64,000 nt of DNA from Epichloe hybrida (taxonomy: Eukaryota; Ascomycota; Sordariomycetes; Hypocreales; Clavicipitaceae). How positions within the stretch are numbered: the first letter of the stretch is position 1; every line of letters starts with the position of its first letter. Shown here piece by piece: positions 36,576 through 48,336 of this stretch. The stretch is taken from assembly GCA_019022495.1 (NCBI GenBank), contig JAFEKR010000003.1:1054001-1118000 (forward strand), written 5' to 3'. The notes beneath the pieces are model-generated. The model searched no databases. It was given only the letters and a program-made list of their open reading frames with translations, and was not told where the DNA came from. The translations under genes were made by a program, and so were the position numbers.

Positions 36576-37509
36576 GTTAGGAGGAAAAAAAGTGGGGTAT
36601 ATTAATATCTCATAATATACTATAGATTTTTCTCTATTAGATTAAGAAAAGTGTTTTTGTAATAGGTATTTTATTAAATTTACTATTAAATATCTTAATT
36701 TCCTATCTTTTAGACTATTAGTTATATCTTCTAGTATAGGGTATATATAGTAAGTTTATGAGGTTAATTAGATTCTTTAAATTTTTTCATATATTATAAG
36801 ATATTATATTAACTATATATCTATTTTCTTATAATTATATTTTTATTATTTTAAATAAGACTTTTTATTACTAAAAAATACCCTATATATACTTTTTTAA
36901 ATAATATAAAATAATATATTATAAATCTAAATAATTATATTAAGAAACTATAATTAGACTTTTATATACCTTAAATTTAATATTAATATTATAACTTTTA
37001 TTTAGAATAATAGTTATTTTTTTAGATTTAATATATATTCTTTTTAAATATCTTAAATTCTTTTCTTTTCTTTTATAAAATCTAAAGTTAAAAAAGAGTG
37101 ATTTAGGAATAAAAAGTTAAATAAAAATAGTATAAATAAATAAATAAGTAAATAATATTATTTATATTATTTAAATGAAAGGCTTTACTTATTATAAAAG
37201 CTTTTAAGTATAATATAAGTAATATAAAACTATATATTAGTTTTTAAAATAATATTTTAATAAAAAAAAATCGTAGTTTATTTATTTATTAAGTAATCTA
37301 AGGAATTTAAAGTATAATTAGCTTATAATACTTATATAATACCTAATTTATCTTAATTTAATACTTTAATATATAAGAAATAATTTTTATAAAATAAAAT
37401 AAATAATTTTATAGTAAAATTTCCTAAAAAAAGAGTAGAAAAAGAGTATAAAAAGCTAAATTTACTAGATTTAAAATAATACGGTTATTATTTAGAATTA
37501 ATATAAGCT

Positions 37510-38220
37510 ATATAAAAAGTGGGTCTAAAGTAGGTCTTATTAATAATAGTATTAACTTCTTTATAGCTTATTTACCTAGATATATATGATTTTCTATTAA
37601 AAAGATAGTATACTTAAAAGTGGGTCTAAAGTGGGTCTTACTAATAATAGTATTAACTTCTTTATAGCTTATTTGCTAAGATATTTATGATTTTCTCTTA
37701 AAAAGATAGTATACTTAAAAGTGGATCCAAAGTGGGTCTTACTAATTATAGTATTAACTTCTTAATAGCTTATTTGCTATATATATGATTTTCTCTTAAA
37801 AAGAAGGTGTATATAAAAGTGGGTTTAAAGTGGGTCTTATTAATTATAGTATGAACTTCTTAATAGCTTATTTACTAAGATATTTATGATTTTCTCTTAA
37901 AAAGATAGTATACTTAAAAGTGGGTCTAAAGTGGGTCTTACTAATAATAGTATTAACTTCTTTATAGCTTATTTGCTTAGATATATATGATTTTTTATTA
38001 AAAAGAAAGTATACTTAAAAGTGGATCTAAAGTGGGTCTTACTAATTATAGTATTAACTTCTTAATAGCTTATTTGCTAAGATATTTATGATTTTCTCTT
38101 AAAAAGAAGGTGTATATAAAAATGGGTCTAAAATGGGTCTTACTAATAATAATATTAACTTCTTTATAGCTTATTTACTTAAATATATATGATTTTCTAT
38201 TAAAATAAGTATACTTAAAA
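37510..38220. repeat. ~100-bp minisatellite inside the hAT-like element (7 units)
   Basis: AAAAGTGGGTCTAAAGTGGG recurs every ~100 bp, starting near 37,514, 37,617, 37,717, 37,817, 37,917, 38,017 and 38,117. Each unit continues with a TATTAACTTCTTTATAGCTT box and ATTTATGATTTTCTC. Units differ mainly by transitions. Confidence 0.85.
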
Positions 38221-38431
38221 GTAAGTTTTTAATATTTTTCTAAGAAATAAGCTTAAAAAGTAAGTTTTATTAGTTTTATAAGTTATAATTAAGATTAGTA
38301 TAGTAATTTAACCTTAATTTATATTTTAAGAAACCTAATATATACTTTTCTAATTATTTAAGTTATTTCTTACTATTAATTTCTAATTACTTTACCTAAA
38401 TATTAAAAAATAAAAAATAATTACATTTAAT

Positions 38432-38620
38432 TACAAATGATTACATGTAATGTAATGTAATGTGTAAAAGGGGGGTGTAATGTAATGTAATGTAATGTGT
38501 AATGTAATGTAATGTGTAATGTAATGTAATGTGTAATGTAATGTAATGTGTAATGTAATGTAATGTGTAATAATTACATTACATTACAAACATTACACAA
38601 TGTAATGTAATGTAATGTGA
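38432..38620. repeat. Right subterminal TGTAA array of the hAT-like element
   Basis: About 190 bp built from TGTAA and TGTGTAA units, first on the plus strand, then an inverted segment (TTACATTACATTACA, 38,572-38,588), then plus again. It can fold back on itself. Confidence 0.85.
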
Positions 38621-38627
38621 TGCTCTA

Positions 38628-38833
38628 ATCCTATTCCTATATTTAAGTAGTAGTAGCTTTATACTAGCCCCCTTTCTCCTAAGTTAATTACTATTAGTAT
38701 ATTCACACTTCTACTACTAGCTTTATTATAATATAATATTATAAGGGGGGGTAAATAAAGGTAAGGAATTTAAATATTAATATGGTTTGTATTTTAGAGG
38801 CAATTCCAGACCTTTAGAGCGGTGCGGAAGTTT
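38628..38833 (-). mobile_element. LINE-A, segment 4 (5' UTR end)
   Basis: Reverse complement of LINE-B about 46,808-47,020. Several parts keep normal sequence (GGTGCGGAAGTTT). It stops about 46 bp short of the LINE-B 5' end, so LINE-A is slightly 5'-truncated or was trimmed at the junction with E2. Confidence 0.8.
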
Positions 38834-38989
38834 ATGCAAAGGTTTTTAAGTGTTATAATTACTTATAATTATCTAAGAGAACCCTAATAAATTAAAGATT
38901 AAATACTTTAAAAACCTTATAATAAAGCTTTTAAATCTCTAAAGAGTAAATCCTTATAAATCCTAGTAAGAATTAAATCTCTATAATTA

Positions 38990-41900
38990 AATTCTAAATA
39001 CCTATAAAGAAATCCTAGAATATAAGGCCTATATTATTAATTCTCCTATTAACCTCTAATGCTTTTGTAAATAAATAAGAACATTAATTAGTAAATCTAA
39101 AGCTTTAATTAATTAATAGTAGTTCCTTATAAAAGCTAGTACTAAGAAATACTTTTAGACTAACTATAAGTATAATAGGAAGGGTAAGGAAGCCTAATAT
39201 AGTTAATCTATATTAAAGAGTAAGCCTTACTACTTAAAAAAGTGTTATATATATAGTAAAGAAAGTTATTAGTTAACTAAGCACTTAGATAAGGACTAGA
39301 AAAAGGTATTCTAATGCTTTAAGAATTATTCTTATATAGACTTAATAGCTTCTTTATATAATATATTCTTAATATAGTATAAAGGTAATAATAATTCTAA
39401 ATTAGCTAAAAATAATAATATTAACTAATACCTAATAAAACTTAGTTTTAGTAAAGAAAATAATAATAGCTAAGTGCCTATAAGCTTCTTTATATATAGG
39501 ACTACCTATAATAGCTATATAATTACTAAGATTCTTACTAGTAAAGTAATAATTTATACTTTAGCTAAGAAGGATTTATTTAATCTTTAAAAACTAAATA
39601 AGGCACTAAGTATATTTATACTTAAAGAATAATATTTATCTAAAACTTTTAAAGGTATTATAGCTAATATAAGTACTATAGGATATTTATTAGTAAGCTA
39701 CTCTTAATTCTTAGCTTTATAAAGTATAATACTAACTATTATACTTAATAAGTTAAATACTAGGAAGGTAAAGATTAAATTTAGCCCTAGAGAACTAATT
39801 AAGGTACTTAAATTAATTAAAGTACTAACTCTATTTAAAATTATTCTCTTTTAGGTAATCCTTATAAATACTCCCTTTCTCTTATATCTTAATAATATAA
39901 CTTACCTAAAGATTAATTTCTATATATTAAAGAATATTCTATAGTAAGGGAATATCAAGGTTCCTATTATATATAAATAGGGGTATATATAAATACTTCT
40001 TAATAAAGAAGAAAGTATTACTTAAAGTTATCTTATAGAGATTAAGCTTTATTAATTATATTAATACTTTAAATACCCTTTAGTTTAATATCCCTTTAGT
40101 TTAATATCTTTATAATTTACTATATAAATTAAGGTATAAGGTTAAGTTTAAAGCTATTAAGAAGCTAACTAAGGTTTACTAGTAGTGCTAATTATATATA
40201 GATAGCCTATATTAATTTAAATTTACCCTTTAGGATAAATATACCTATAATTATAAAATCATTATAGATATTATATATATTAATAGTAACTACCTTATTC
40301 TATAAGTTATTAATATAGTTATATTCTTTAATATAGCTAGATTTATTAAGGATATCTTTATAAAGACTACATAAGAAGCACTCTATCTTTACTAGATTAA
40401 TATCTATCTAGGCCCCTTAGATTTAATTATTATAGATACTAGATTAACTGTTAAAGGTAAGGAATTTAAGTAGCTTATATTATTAATAGTAATTAAGATT
40501 AAAGATATCCCTATTAAGGCTTACTATAGTATTAGTAAGGTTAAGTAATATTATAAGCTACTCTAAAGAGCCTATAATATTATTAGATAAGAATACCTAA
40601 TAATACTAGAGCCTATAGTATTATAAATAGTAGTTAAAGCTATAAATAATACTATAGGATTAAATAGTCTTATACTAATAGTCTTTGTTTTTAGTATATA
40701 CTCTTATATAGTTAAGGAATTACCTTTATTACTAAATATCATATAATAAGCCCTTATAATTTAATTAGTAATAAAGGAAGTTAAGCAAATTTATACCTAG
40801 TAAAAGGTTAGTAATACCCTTACTATAAGGAATAGTCATAATACCTTTATAACTATTAACCTCTTACTAGAATTACTTATATAAGTATAGTGTAAAAGTA
40901 AAGGATAAAGAGGCCCTTATAAGCTATTAGCTATAGAAAGTAAAACTTACACTCTTAAGCTCCCTTAAGGCTCTAAGGCCTTTAGATTAACCTTTATTAA
41001 GCCTTTTTATAAAGATCCTAATAAAGAGAGACCTCCTAAGAGTATAAAGAACTAAGATACCCCTCTATAGCTTATAACTACCCCTCCTATTAATCCCCTA
41101 AGGTAAGGACCTAGAAAACCTTAAAAGAACCCTCCTATTATTATATCTAATATTAATTATATAAATTAAATAAAAGATAAGATTAATATCTTTCTATTAG
41201 CTAAGGAAAGCTTTAATCTTAAGCTTATAATCTAATTATATAAGGAAGGAATTATTAAGACCCCTAGTAAACCCTTTAAGTAGTTTACTAAAGCTAAAAT
41301 TAATACTTTAATTAAATAAGGTATATTTAAATTTATTAAGTATAATAAAAGAGAGTATAGTAAAACTTAAATTTTTAATTCCTATATTATTAATAAGGTA
41401 AAGGGTAAGATAATGGATTTATATAAGAAGTTAAGGCTTATAATCTAAGGTTATAGTAATAAAAAGAAGCTAGTAATTCTTATATAGGCCTTAATAATCT
41501 AATAAGCTAGCTAGTAATTAATCCTTGTGATAACACCTATGTTATTATTACTAGGCCTTATCCTTTAGCTTTGTGATATTATATAGGCCTATGTGTAAGC
41601 ATAAATACTTCTTAGTTATATAATCCTAGCCTAAATCCCTATCTAAATCTATTACCTATACCTTATAAGTATAATAATATAAGTAATTAAGCCTTTATAT
41701 AGTATTATAGAAGCTAGTACTTACTAGTAGGTAATATATTATTATTACTATAAAGAAATACTTTAGATAATAACCTTTATATTTAACCTATACTTACTTA
41801 TAATAATAAAGAAGAACCTAACCTTTACGTGTATAGGGATATAGACTAATAATATAATTAAACTATTTAACTATAAGTTCTCTTAATAAGAGAAAGATTA

Positions 41901-42790
41901 ATTAAACGCTATTTCTTTTACTACTAAACTAAAGTAAATCCTTTTTATAAGGAACTTACTAACCTTTAATAGTAGTATTATTACTCTTAAAGATAATATT
42001 ATAATACTATAGTAAAAAGGCTAGAGTAAAAAGCTTTAATTAATCTTACTAACTAATTTAAAATAAGTATATATAAAATAATAAGCTTAAGGTATGTATA
42101 TTACCTTAATTTACTAGCTTAAAGCCTATTTTAACCTCTTTATTACTATATAATACTAAGACCTATTATCCTAAGATATAAAGAACCTAAACTAATAATT
42201 TAATAGTAAATTAATAATTTAGATTAAGAATTAAGGTTTATACTATTTAATCTTAAGAAAGTAAAGCTTTTTATATTTATAAATAGATTATTTACTAATA
42301 ACTAAGACCTTACTTCCTAACTAGGCTATATACTTATCCTAGCTAGTAAAGTCTAAAAGGAAGGCACCTTTATAATCTAAGGTAATATTATACACTATAG
42401 CTTTACTAAGAGTAAGAGAGTTATAAGAAGTATGCTTACCTCTAAGATTTATAGTATAGTTACTAGTACTAATATAGCTTATATAATCTTAATAATGCTT
42501 AGGTTAATTATAAACTAATTAAACCTCTTTATAATTCCTATTATTATCTATACTAATTTATACTCTTTATATAAATACCTTATTAAGCTTAGTACTATAA
42601 AAGAGAAGCGCCTTATAATTAACATTATAGCTTTATATTAATTATATAAGTAATAAGAGTTCTATAAGATTAGATAAATTAATAGGAATAATAACCTTAC
42701 TAATATATTTACAAAGGCATTACTAAATAAGGTATTTAAGAGGTTTATTATAAGTAATAAAGTAACTATTAGGATAGAAGGATAAGTTAT
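38990..42790 (+). pseudogene. E2 Gag-Pol (Copia), RIP-inactivated
   Basis: The end of Gag has a zinc-knuckle remnant (KKCYIYSKESYQLTKH, the family CxxCxxxxCxxxxH pattern with Cys lost) near 39,230. Integrase lies at about 40,400-40,950 (DLIIIDTRLTVKGKEF, then INNTIGLNSLI). The RT at about 41,230-41,860 has LYKEGIIKTPSKPFK, KPLYSIIEAST and a catalytic GIQTNN where the lineage has QTDD, both Asp lost (41,847-41,852). RNase H follows, and the C-terminus is IFTKALLNKVFKRF, matching the PADAMTK/NPANTFTKA consensus seen in this Copia group. Stops are TAG/TAA at Gln and Trp positions. Confidence 0.75.
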
Positions 42791-43018
42791 ATAATTATAG
42801 CTCTTATATTAATCTAACAAGATTAAAGGTATTAAGATTAGGCCTACTTATCCTTATATAGGCTTATAGATTAAATATTATCTTTTATTATACCCCTTTC
42901 CCCTGCTTTTTTCTTATAATATTATTTGTAATTATTTAATCTTACTTATTCCTTAGTTCTTTTTTAATTATTTTATTAATATTATGTGTTAATAGTTATA
43001 TTAAAAAGAGAGAGTTTC

Positions 43019-43260
43019 TAGTATTAGAATAAGCATAATATTATTAAGGCTACGTGCCTCTAATTAGCTAGGCGTATTGCATCACGGACTTATATATCTA
43101 GCCTAACCACGCCACGGTTAGCATTAGTATATATAGCCTCTTTACTAATAACCCTAATTAAGGCCCCTTTTCCTATAATAAATAGTATACTCTCTTTGCT
43201 TTTATTTAATCCCTCTTTTACTTACTTTAAGAGACTAGAATATATAATAATTACGTGCAC
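43019..43260 (+). repeat. Probable E2 3' LTR
   Basis: Follows a polypurine tract and starts T(G/A)TTAGAA like the E1/E3 LTRs. It contains a CG-bearing, less-RIPed segment (CATCACGGAC, CACGCCACGG) and a TATATATAGCC box. No partner LTR is in the window, so the right end is a guess. Confidence 0.45.
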
Positions 43261-43430
43261 TTTAGTTTACCCTAAAAACCCTACGCGTAGGTTAATGGTA
43301 TCCTGTAGATCCCACAATTAGACTTATGATAGTTATTATAATAATAAATATAGTATATTAAATAAAAGTAGGTCTTATGTTATTTTTATAAATAGGCTTA
43401 ACTAATTGTAATTAAGGTTCTTAAAGTTAT

Positions 43431-44212
43431 TGATTTTTAAATTTTTTTGGGGTCATTGGCTGTGGCCAATGCATCTAATTTTCAAGGAACCAAAAAAATT
43501 ACTAGTAATACCTAGCTAGTACTACATATAATAACCAAATTTAATAATCACTATAGTGTTAGGTAAAACATCAAGGAATAAGCTTTAAGCCACAAATTTA
43601 GGGGCTAAAAAGTTAATATAAAGTTTATAATAAACTTTGTAGCTATGATTACATAAGATATAGTTATAATTCATGACCGCAGTTAAACTCAAATCTATTT
43701 AAGTTTTACTTATAGCATAAATTAACGTAATTCCCCCTTCCTCTATAACTATGTTTGTTTTATCTCTTTATATCTCTTCTATCTTATAACTTATCCTTTA
43801 AAGCTCTAAGGCAAACCAAAAAAACAACATAACTTATCCTTAATTATAGCTAATCTAATTCCAAACTAACAGACGCACTGCATCCATTACATCACTAAGT
43901 AGGTCATGGGCTACTAATCAACTAATTGACGACTAACTAATCAGATAATAGTATAGCTAAAGGTAATAAAAAAGATACTATACTATCTAAAATATTAAAT
44001 AATATTATAGAAAAGAAGAAAAGCAAAGGAAAGGAAAGGGAAGATAAATCTAACCTAAAGATAATTAATAGTATCTATAATATAAGGGAGAAGATGTTAA
44101 AAAATAAGGGCAAGCCTAATAATAAGCTTTATAAGGTAAATAAAAAGAAGTTAAAGGAATAGGGTGTTAGGGTGTAGTAAGCTAAGCAGTTTTACCTCGT
44201 ACTCAGGAGGGG
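43431..44212 (-). mobile_element. RP-1: 782-bp retroposon, full-length copy 1
   Basis: Flanked by a 13-bp duplication TTCTTAAAGTTAT (43,418-43,430; 44,213-44,225). Read on the minus strand it starts CCCCTCCTGAGTACGAGG and ends GACCCCAAAAAAA...AAAAATCA. Just before the A-rich end lies a stem-loop (ATTGGC-CACA-GCCAAT, here 43,454-43,469). Copy 2 (56,622-57,403) is also 782 bp. The long TSD, A-rich 3' end and a 5'-truncated sibling show copying by a LINE-type target-primed mechanism. No tRNA- or 5S-like promoter boxes could be recognised. Confidence 0.85.
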
Positions 44213-44338
44213 TTCTTAAAGTTATTATAGTTATTATCTTAGATATAATATATTAAATAAAAGTGGGTCCTAGTATTATGTTTAAAAATAGGTTTAACTA
44301 ATTATAATTAGCATTATTAGCGTTATTAGGGTTATTAT

Positions 44339-44452
44339 TTAAATTTGGTTGTTACATGTGGCACTAGCTGGGTATTGCTAGTAATTTTTTTGGTTCCTTG
44401 AAAATTGGATGCATTGGCCACAGCCAATGACCCCAAAAAAAATTAAAAATCA
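44339..44452 (+). mobile_element. RP-3: 5'-truncated copy of the 782-bp retroposon
   Basis: The last 114 bp of the retroposon (from TTAAATTTGGTTG to AAAAATCA), flanked by a 14-bp duplication ATTAGGGTTATTAT (44,325-44,338; 44,453-44,466). It keeps unmutated GCATTGGCCACAGCCAATG. Truncation at the end opposite the A-rich tail fixes the direction of retroposition. Confidence 0.85.
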
Positions 44453-44853
44453 ATTAGGGTTATTATAGTTATAATAGTAGTTATATATGTAGAATAAAAG
44501 TGGGTCTTAATAGGATACCTAAAGATAAGTTTCACTAATTTTAATTAAGGTTATTTAAGTTATTATAGTTATAAAGTAAATTATTATATATATAAAATAA
44601 AAGTGGGTCCCTAAATTCCTACTAAAAATAGATTTAACGAATTATAATTAGAGTTATTAGACTTACTTAAGTTATTCTAGTAATTATAGTATATTATTTT
44701 AAAGTGGGTCCTAGTATTTTTACTAGAAATAAGTTCAACTTATTTTTCATTGCTTAATGTAGCTATATAACTATATTTAAATAAAACTATTAGTTGTATA
44801 TTAATACTTTATAAATATTAGTATATTATATTCTTTCTTTATATATTATAGTA

Positions 44854-45548
44854 GCCTTGAACAGCTAGAAAGAAAAGAAGAACCCACAGGAAGTTTAATG
44901 TAAAGAGAAGAAAAAGACTAGGACCCTAGGGGGGGAGAGCTCTCTTTTATACCTACAAAGGGGGGGGGGATAATTTAAATAACTTACTTAAAAATAAAGC
45001 ATAACATAATTAATAAATACAATAATATATAAGTAATCTTAACCTGGGACTATCTAGTCTAGGGCTATAACTACCCTCTAGTGCTAATTAAATGAAACTA
45101 GGTACTTAGACTTTACTAGATATATAAGGTAAAAATAAGCTAAAGATATGAAAGCTAAAAAGTAAGGCTATAGGAGAGTTAGTATAGGAGTAAATAAGAA
45201 GTAAATTAATACTGTAAATCTAGATTTACTTTACCTTAGCCTAAAGCAAAGAGACTTAGGATAAGTATATTATTACACTAGAATAGGATAGAAAGGGCTT
45301 ATAAATACTTGTACATATATTTTTCCTTTCTTTTTTTTTTAATAAAATAAGGCTAGTATAAGCTAGTAATAAATACTTATAATAGGAAATACACTAGTAA
45401 CATAAACTTATTATAAGGCTAGCGCTAACATATATAAATATAAGGGGGGTTTTTTCTTCCTAGTATAAGGTTTTCCCTTTTAACTTAGTAGTAAGAGTAC
45501 TAGTAATAGCTATCTATAGAGAGCTAACTAGTGTAAATAATATAAATA
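44854..45548 (+). mobile_element. LINE-D: 5'-truncated copy of the Tad1-like LINE (695 bp)
   Basis: Matches LINE-B from about 52,673 to its 3' end at 53,366: G-run, GATAATTT, ACTACCCTC and the AGTACTAG...TATCTATAGAG end. It is flanked by a 14-bp duplication TATATATTATAGTA (44,840-44,853; 45,549-45,562). This dates the LINE 3' end independently and shows the usual 5' truncation. Confidence 0.88.
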
Positions 45549-45562
45549 TATATATTATAGTA

Positions 45563-46457
45563 ATAAGAAATATAATTTTATATATAATTTACTAAACCTT
45601 AGGTATTTTTAAACATAAGTAATATTAAATTAGTTTTAATAGTAAATAAATAGTTTTAGCTATTTAAAAGCTTTTATTATATTACTAATAGTATTTAGGA
45701 ACTAAATATATGTTTTACTAACTTCTAGTAAATATTTTAAAATTATTAATTAAAATTATTATATTAGTTTAGGGTATTTTTTATTTAAAATAATAATAAT
45801 AATTGACAAAAAAATAAAATAATTAATAGTAAAAGTAAATAATATAATAAGAAGGATTTTCTTTAAGTTATATTAGTAAAATAAAGTATTTACTATAATA
45901 GTATTATTATAAAGTTATAATATTATATATAACCCTAGTTATAGTAAAATCTTTAAAAAAGTTAGATATTAAAACTTAAATAACTAATTAAGAAAAATAG
46001 TAAATAAAGAAAGTCTTATATTAATATTAATAAGAGAATATCTAAGAAAAATATAGCCTTATTATATATAATATTTCTATTTTTAGTAACAATTACATGT
46101 AATTATGTAGTTGTAGTTATAATAATTATAACTATAACTACAATTAATTACATATACCTAGTAATTATAATTAATTAATTACAGCCTAGGAATAATTACA
46201 CTACAATTACAAGCTACCCCCTAAAAACTACATTAATTACACTACATATAATTCTCTATTCCTAACTATACTTTATATAAGGTTATTCTATTTAAAGCAC
46301 TATAAGGAGATTATTCCTAGGTATATATTACTATATATAAAATCTTCTCTTAGAGCTTCTTTGGAAGCTTATTATTAAAGAATATTACTTATACTTAATT
46401 TTAAATAGTAAGATATATATATTTTATTAGATTCTAGTTTAATTAGTATACTACTAT
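45563..46457. other. AT-rich RIPed stretch without a gene; subterminal-type TTACAT/TGTAAT motifs near its end
   Basis: No frame or family match was found in 45,563-46,080. From 46,086 to 46,245, inverted and direct TTACA/TGTAATTA motifs cluster (for example ACAATTACATGTAATTATG and TAATTACACTACAATTAC), ending near AATTCTCT. This resembles the subterminal region of the hAT-like element and may be the right end of a related, decayed transposon whose left part is the 43.3-kb minisatellite. Neither end nor TSD could be proven. Confidence 0.4.
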
Positions 46458-46760
46458 TGTTAGAACAAAGGTAATATCAATCGCGCGTTATAGCCGTAAT
46501 TACCTAGCAAAAGCTTAGGCTACGCGCGCGCCCTATATATAACTGTTAGGAAGAGCTCCCTAAAGCATCGGATGTGTGAGCAAGGGTTGCGTATTAACTA
46601 GGATAAGACATCAGTGGAGATAAATATATTAGAAGTACCTCCGTAGACTAGTTATTACTATAGCGCACTATGTACCTTTTAGGTATAAAAGTCAGCTACT
46701 ATTTACACCTCTAATTAATTAAATTAAACACTTTTCATTATCTATCTATACCCTTACCTA
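46458..46760 (+). repeat. E3 5' LTR, split by LINE-B at its 3' end
   Basis: The first ~75 bp match the start of the E1 LTR, including ACCTAGCAAAAGCTTAGG and the GCGCGCGC tract, and then diverge. A TATA-like GGTATAAAAG lies at 46,682. The last 14 bases are the LINE-B target duplication TATACCCTTACCTA. Much of it retains CA/TG, unlike its flanks. Confidence 0.7.
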
Positions 46761-46989
46761 GAATTACTAGGTAAGTTATATAATATCTTCAGGGATAAAC
46801 CGCTCTACAAACTTCCGCACCGCTCTAAAGGTCCGGAATTGCCTCTAAAATACAAACCACATTAATATTTGAATTCCTTGCCTCTGTTTACCCCTCCCTA
46901 CGATATTACATCGCGACAGAGCTAGTAGTAGGAGTGCGAACGTGCTAATAGTAATTAACTTAGGAGAAAGGGGGCTAGTATAGAGCTAC

Positions 46990-48336
46990 TACTACCTAAA
47001 CGCAGGAATAGGATAGTTTAACGTTTAGAGTAGCGAGAACAACCCTATAATAGACTAGATCTAATTTAAATATCTAGATAATACGAAATACTATAATAAA
47101 ATTATAAGCCTTATCCCTAGTAATAAAGTTACTTAAGTATAGCATATTACTAAAGCTATTACTAGGTAGGTAGCGGACTACGCCTAAGCTAAAGTAAAGG
47201 CAATAAACTATAATAATAGTAATATCTATACTACTAAAGAAGCCCTTAAATAAGCCCTTAAAGAGGCTATTAAAGAAGGAACTAAAGGAAGTAACACTCT
47301 AACCTAGGTAAGCATTACCGCTAGCCTAGCTCCTAAACAAATAAATAGCTTACCTCCCCCCCTCTAAATCCCTAGTAAATAGGACTAAGAGGTACTTATT
47401 AAAGGGAATACTATCTAGGAATCGCTCTAGTCTAGGGGCGTGAAAGATATAGTAATAGTAGTAAATAAAGCTATAGGCTAGGCTATAGTAGTAGTAGCTA
47501 GAAGACTCCCTAGTAGGGATATAATTATTACCTTTAAAGGAAATGCTACCTAATATAGAGAAGACTAAAAATGGATTACTAAAGTATTTAGGCTGGAGGT
47601 AGCCCTTTACTATTACGTGCTTAGCGTTATTATTAAAGGATTCCTAACTAAACATACCTCTCTTAAGAACCTAGTAATAGAAATCAGAAAAGCTAATAAG
47701 GTAAATATAGTAAAGGTAATAGTAAGATAACCCTAGGGTGAAGGCACCTAAAGAACTACTCTAATACTAGGCCTAGCTAAAGTAGAAGATACTAATAAGA
47801 TATACTAAGATAGTATAGTCTTTAAAGCAGAGCTTTTCTAAACTAAACTATATAATAAGACCCTATAACCCTAATAATACTATAATTACTTCTAAATAGG
47901 CTATATAGCTAAGTTCTATAAGGTAGCACTAAGGTATAGTAGGTGTGAAGCTAGCTATTATAAGGATAAAGAGTCCTCCTACCCTATAAAAGATAGATAG
48001 GTAAAGGAGAACTATATCCTATACTCTAGGCTATACCTAGCCTAGTTAAGGGACTATCCTATCCTAAAAGAGAAGTAAAATGCTGCTAAAGTGGGATATC
48101 TTAAACGGCCCTCCCGCTTTACTACTTACTCCCTAAGTAAAGGCTTAACCGCACCCTGTAAGAGACCTAGTATAGTAGCGGAACTTATTATTATAGTAAG
48201 TAGAAAGAGAGGATACCTTATAAATACGGAATAAAGCGCTAAATAACTAAGATTAGGAAGTATTAGATAATATGCGAAGCGACTTAAAGCTAGAACAGAG
48301 CTAGTATAAGATAGCAGTAACTAACAGCCCCCCTAA
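46990..48336 (+). pseudogene. LINE-B ORF1 (Gag-like, CCHC knuckles), RIP-inactivated
   Basis: One phase (47,521) carries a protein with IITFKGNAT, KWITKVFRLEVALYYYVLSV and LIEIRKANKVNIVKV, the layout of fungal Tad1 ORF1. Zinc-knuckle remnants follow at about 47,937-48,080: RYSRCEASYYKDKES, then ILYSRLYLA...LRDYPILKEK, matching RCxxC...H...C and C...C...CP patterns with several Cys turned to Tyr. A basic tail (YLKRPSRFTTYSLSKG) closes it. ORF2 starts in another phase soon after. RNA binding is the known role of this protein. Confidence 0.7.

Larger units (their letters stand above)
36511..38627. mobile_element. Non-autonomous hAT-like DNA transposon (2.1 kb)
   Basis: Ends are CAGAGCAT and ATGCTCTA (from ATGCTCTG by one G-to-A change), flanked by an 8-bp duplication ATCCTATT (36,503-36,510; 38,628-38,635). 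LINE-B shows the empty site. Terminal CAGAG...CTCTG and an 8-bp TSD are hAT hallmarks. Both subterminal regions consist of TGTAA pentamer runs. The centre holds a ~100-bp tandem repeat. No transposase is recognisable, so it would depend on an enzyme in trans. Confidence 0.75.
38834..43260 (+). mobile_element. E2: Copia LTR retrotransposon, 5'-truncated
   Basis: The plus-strand Copia begins inside gag at the LINE-A junction and runs through integrase, RT and RNase H to a purine tract (AAAAAGAGAGAG, about 43,003-43,014) and a probable 3' LTR that starts TATTAGAATAAGC at 43,019. No 5' LTR is present. Very heavy RIP. The Pol sequence is the same lineage as E1. Confidence 0.75.
43261..44839. repeat. 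~103-bp minisatellite (about 5 units) interrupted by two retroposon copies
   Basis: AATAAAAGTGGGTC (or AGTAGGTC) recurs at about 43,364, 44,260, 44,491, 44,597 and 44,701. After subtracting the two insertions and their TSDs the spacing is 101-106 bp. Each unit ends with TTAACTAATTATAATTAG and a TTATTATAGTTAT box. The core is shared with the minisatellite of the hAT-like element, so this is probably part of a related transposon. Before 43,360 nothing else is recognisable. Confidence 0.7.

Noticed and set aside
38432..38620. TGTAA arrays as telomeric repeats
   Set aside because: Pentamer differs from TTAGGG, occurs in both orientations, and lies within the termini of a transposon bounded by TSDs.
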